Source: Bacteroidota bacterium
GTDB taxonomy: Bacteria; Bacteroidota; Bacteroidia; Bacteroidales; Paludibacteraceae
Assembly (NCBI GenBank): GCA_030706455.1
Contig: JAUZOL010000014.1
Location: 1 to 39,185 of the forward strand
Length of the DNA stretch: 39,185 bases
Reading direction: 5' to 3'
Under the pieces are notes generated by a model. It was given only the letters and a program-made list of their open reading frames with translations, had not been told where the DNA came from and did no database searches. Positions 37,290-39,185 of this stretch are shown here, in pieces. Made by a program: the position numbers and the translations under genes. Every line of letters begins with the position of its first letter. Positions within the stretch are counted from its first letter, which is position 1.

Positions 37290-39185
37290 TAGGCAATAGT
37301 ATTATAGTTTTCATCAAAGCGAATTTTTACCACTTTCGTCATATCCATTTCATCGGTGCAGTTCACATTTTCGGGATAAACCGGAATTTCGGCACCGTAT
37401 TTCACGTAAACCGGCATCTGATCCAGTGGCACTTCCACGTTGCGCAGCCAGCGTTCTCCTTCCAGTATTTCGCCGGTAAAAAAGTTCACCCACTTGCCTT
37501 CGGGCAAATAAATATCCCGACGGTTTTCCGAATTCATTACCGGAGCCACCAGCATGTCATCTCCAAAATAGTACTGATCTTCAATGTGCCAGCAGGTTTT
37601 ATCTTCGGGATGATGGAATAACAGCGCCCGCAAAACCGGATAACCGGTATGCGTTACTTTTTCGCTATGTTCCAGAATGTAGGGAATCAAGCGGTAACGG
37701 AGTTGCAACCATTTCTTCACGATTGGTGCAATGGCAGGATAGTGCCAGGGCTCGCGTTCGTGCGAACCATGGTAGCGCAGGTGCGACGAAAAGACACCGA
37801 ACTGTGTCCAGCGCACGTAAATATCGTCGGGCAATACCGAATTCATGAAATTGGGTACGCCGTGAAAACCCGGTACATCGTGACTCCAGAAGCCAAAACC
37901 CGACAGTCCGATGTGCAAGCCACCTTTCAACGAACCGGCCAAGCCGTCCCACGAGCAAGCCGAATCGCCGCCCCAATGAAGGGGATAGCGCTGGCAACCC
38001 GCCCATCCGGCACGCGCCCACACAATGCCGTCGCCCGTCACCTCTTTGGTGATTTCGTAAGCTGCTTTTTGGTACAACAATGGGTAAAGATTATGCAATT
38101 TTTCGGGTGTCATCGAATGGTATTCGGCATCTAGGTGAATATCTTCGCCAAAATCGGTTTTAATGCAAACAACACCCATATCGAGCAGCTTTTTCAGCAG
38201 GTCTTTGTACCATTCGGTCGCCTTGTCGTAAGTAAAGTCGATGGTTCCGGCGTAATCTTCCATACTGAAATTAGACGAACCGGAAATCTTCCGTTCGCTT
38301 TTGCTGATATAGTCGTTGGCGTTGGCCTCTTCGTATTGCTCTGCGTTGTAAGAAATGTAGGGCAATTGCCATAAACTCACACGGTAGCCGTCCTTCTTCA
38401 GATCGCTGATAAATTTTTTCGGGTCGGGAAAGCGCTCGTCATTGAACTTCCACTCGCAGAGCCAGTCGGTTTTGAACCAGCCGGTATCCAGGTGAATCAC
38501 ATCGCAGGGATAGCCCTCTTTGCGCATCCGGTGACAAATATCGTTCACCTCGTCGGCAGAGAAATAGGTCATGCGGCTCATCCACGTTCCGAAACTCCAG
38601 AGCGGAGGCATAGTTGGGAAGCCGGTCAGTTGACGATAGCCGAAAAGGATCTGCTCAGCAGTATCGCCCCCAATGAAGAACAAATCCAGCACCGGCTCTT
38701 CCACCAACACCTGTGCCGAACGGGTAGAATGATCGGCCAGCGAGAATTTGGCAAACGACGTGGTATGCAGAAACAATCCGTAATGTTCGCTCGAAAGATA
38801 GAACGGAATATTCTTGTATGCACGACGATTATTGACGCCTTGTCCGTCCTGATTGCGCAGTTGAAATGTCCGTCCCGAGAGATCCATCTTGGCAAAACGC
38901 TCGCCGGTACCGACAAAGCATTCATCGGCTTTGGCTTTCAGCGAACAGGTCACACGGTTAGGTTGGTCGTTTCTTTCTACCAATGCCAACGCAAAAGCAT
39001 CGTGGCGAGCAGGTGAAAACATGTCGTAAGCTGAAAATTTAACTTCGTGCACGCCATCAGGGAAAAGGGTCAGGTCGATGGTTTCGGCCGGTGCCGGAAC
39101 CAGATCGCTCCACCAGCTTATTTCGGGCTGACGGAAACTGACAATGGCTTTGGTTTGGTTATGGGAGTCCTTTACAATCCATTCC
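37289..39185 (-). CDS. GH31 alpha-xylosidase-type hydrolase, N-terminus beyond the window edge
   Basis: The frame is open to the window edge, so the gene starts outside; 632 codons are visible. The visible part has the end of the N-terminal beta-sandwich, the whole TIM barrel and the start of the C-terminal sandwich. The nucleophile Asp is in KTDFGED (codon at 38153-38155), the spelling used by YicI-like alpha-xylosidases rather than alpha-glucosidases. The acid/base Asp is in HWGGDS (codon at 37964-37966). Other family blocks are FGTWMSRMTYFS and HLDTGWFKTDW. Such enzymes take alpha-xylose from xyloglucan oligosaccharides, and methylated xylose side chains are a possible alternative given the C1 genes downstream. 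No signal peptide can be judged because the start is missing. Confidence 0.93.
   Translation of the reverse strand, partial: EWIVKDSHNQTKAIVSFRQPEISWWSDLVPAPAETIDLTLFPDGVHEVKFSAYDMFSPARHDAFALALVERNDQPNRVTCSLKAKADECFVGTGERFAKMDLSGRTFQLRNQDGQGVNNRRAYKNIPFYLSSEHYGLFLHTTSFAKFSLADHSTRSAQVLVEEPVLDLFFIGGDTAEQILFGYRQLTGFPTMPPLWSFGTWMSRMTYFSADEVNDICHRMRKEGYPCDVIHLDTGWFKTDWLCEWKFNDERFPDPKKFISDLKKDGYRVSLWQLPYISYNAEQYEEANANDYISKSERKISGSSNFSMEDYAGTIDFTYDKATEWYKDLLKKLLDMGVVCIKTDFGEDIHLDAEYHSMTPEKLHNLYPLLYQKAAYEITKEVTGDGIVWARAGWAGCQRYPLHWGGDSACSWDGLAGSLKGGLHIGLSGFGFWSHDVPGFHGVPNFMNSVLPDDIYVRWTQFGVFSSHLRYHGSHEREPWHYPAIAPIVKKWLQLRYRLIPYILEHSEKVTHTGYPVLRALLFHHPEDKTCWHIEDQYYFGDDMLVAPVMNSENRRDIYLPEGKWVNFFTGEILEGERWLRNVEVPLDQMPVYVKYGAEIPVYPENVNCTDEMDMTKVVKIRFDENYNTIA

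Overview
The window looks like chromosomal DNA of a Bacteroidota (Bacteroidales-type) polysaccharide degrader. The evidence is a dense run of secreted glycoside hydrolases of families that expand in this phylum (GH2, GH31, GH78, GH127, a sialate O-acetylesterase-type esterase), A-rich start-codon leaders without clear Shine-Dalgarno sequences, and many short intergenic repeats. All 23 genes I can support lie on the minus strand, so transcription runs from high to low coordinates. I see no tRNA, rRNA, transposase, CRISPR array, SusC/SusD pair or dedicated regulator, so this is probably part of a larger locus. No assignment here was checked against a database.

Layout in transcription order. 39185-29429: a partial GH31 alpha-xylosidase-like enzyme, a UroD-superfamily protein, a DUF1349-like secreted protein, a sodium:solute symporter, an esterase with a C-terminal sugar-binding-like domain, then a compact C1 module (corrinoid protein, MtaA/MtbA-like methyltransferase, stand-alone MetH-activation-like protein). 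29283-21976: a right-handed beta-helix protein, a DUF2971 protein, a GH78-like rhamnosidase and a GH127 protein. 21816-16474: two adjacent UroD-type methyltransferases, a SemiSWEET sugar transporter and a GH67-like alpha-glucuronidase-superfamily enzyme. 16257-144: a propeller-GH2-malectin fusion, a DUF2185 protein, two large GH2 beta-galactosidase-type enzymes, a sialate O-acetylesterase-like protein, a small membrane protein and a last GH2.

The most striking feature is the mixture of two systems. The hydrolases should release xylose, galactose, rhamnose, arabinose and uronic acids from a branched plant-type glycan, while the corrinoid protein, four UroD-superfamily proteins and a possible corrinoid reactivator form what looks like a methyl-transfer pathway. 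Together with two small-solute transporters this suggests cleavage of O-methyl groups from methylated sugars or methoxylated glycosides. That is an inference: the methyl donor, the acceptor and the division of labour among the UroD proteins cannot be read from the sequence.

The intergenic spaces hold several families of short inverted repeats. One family places the same A/T-rich leader 7-8 bases from the start codon of four unrelated genes. Another is a roughly 100-110 bp MITE-like element with 8-bp terminal inverted repeats and CGCAAAG-like words. Three AT-rich small genes (DUF2185, DUF2971 and a small membrane protein) look like later insertions among the catabolic genes.
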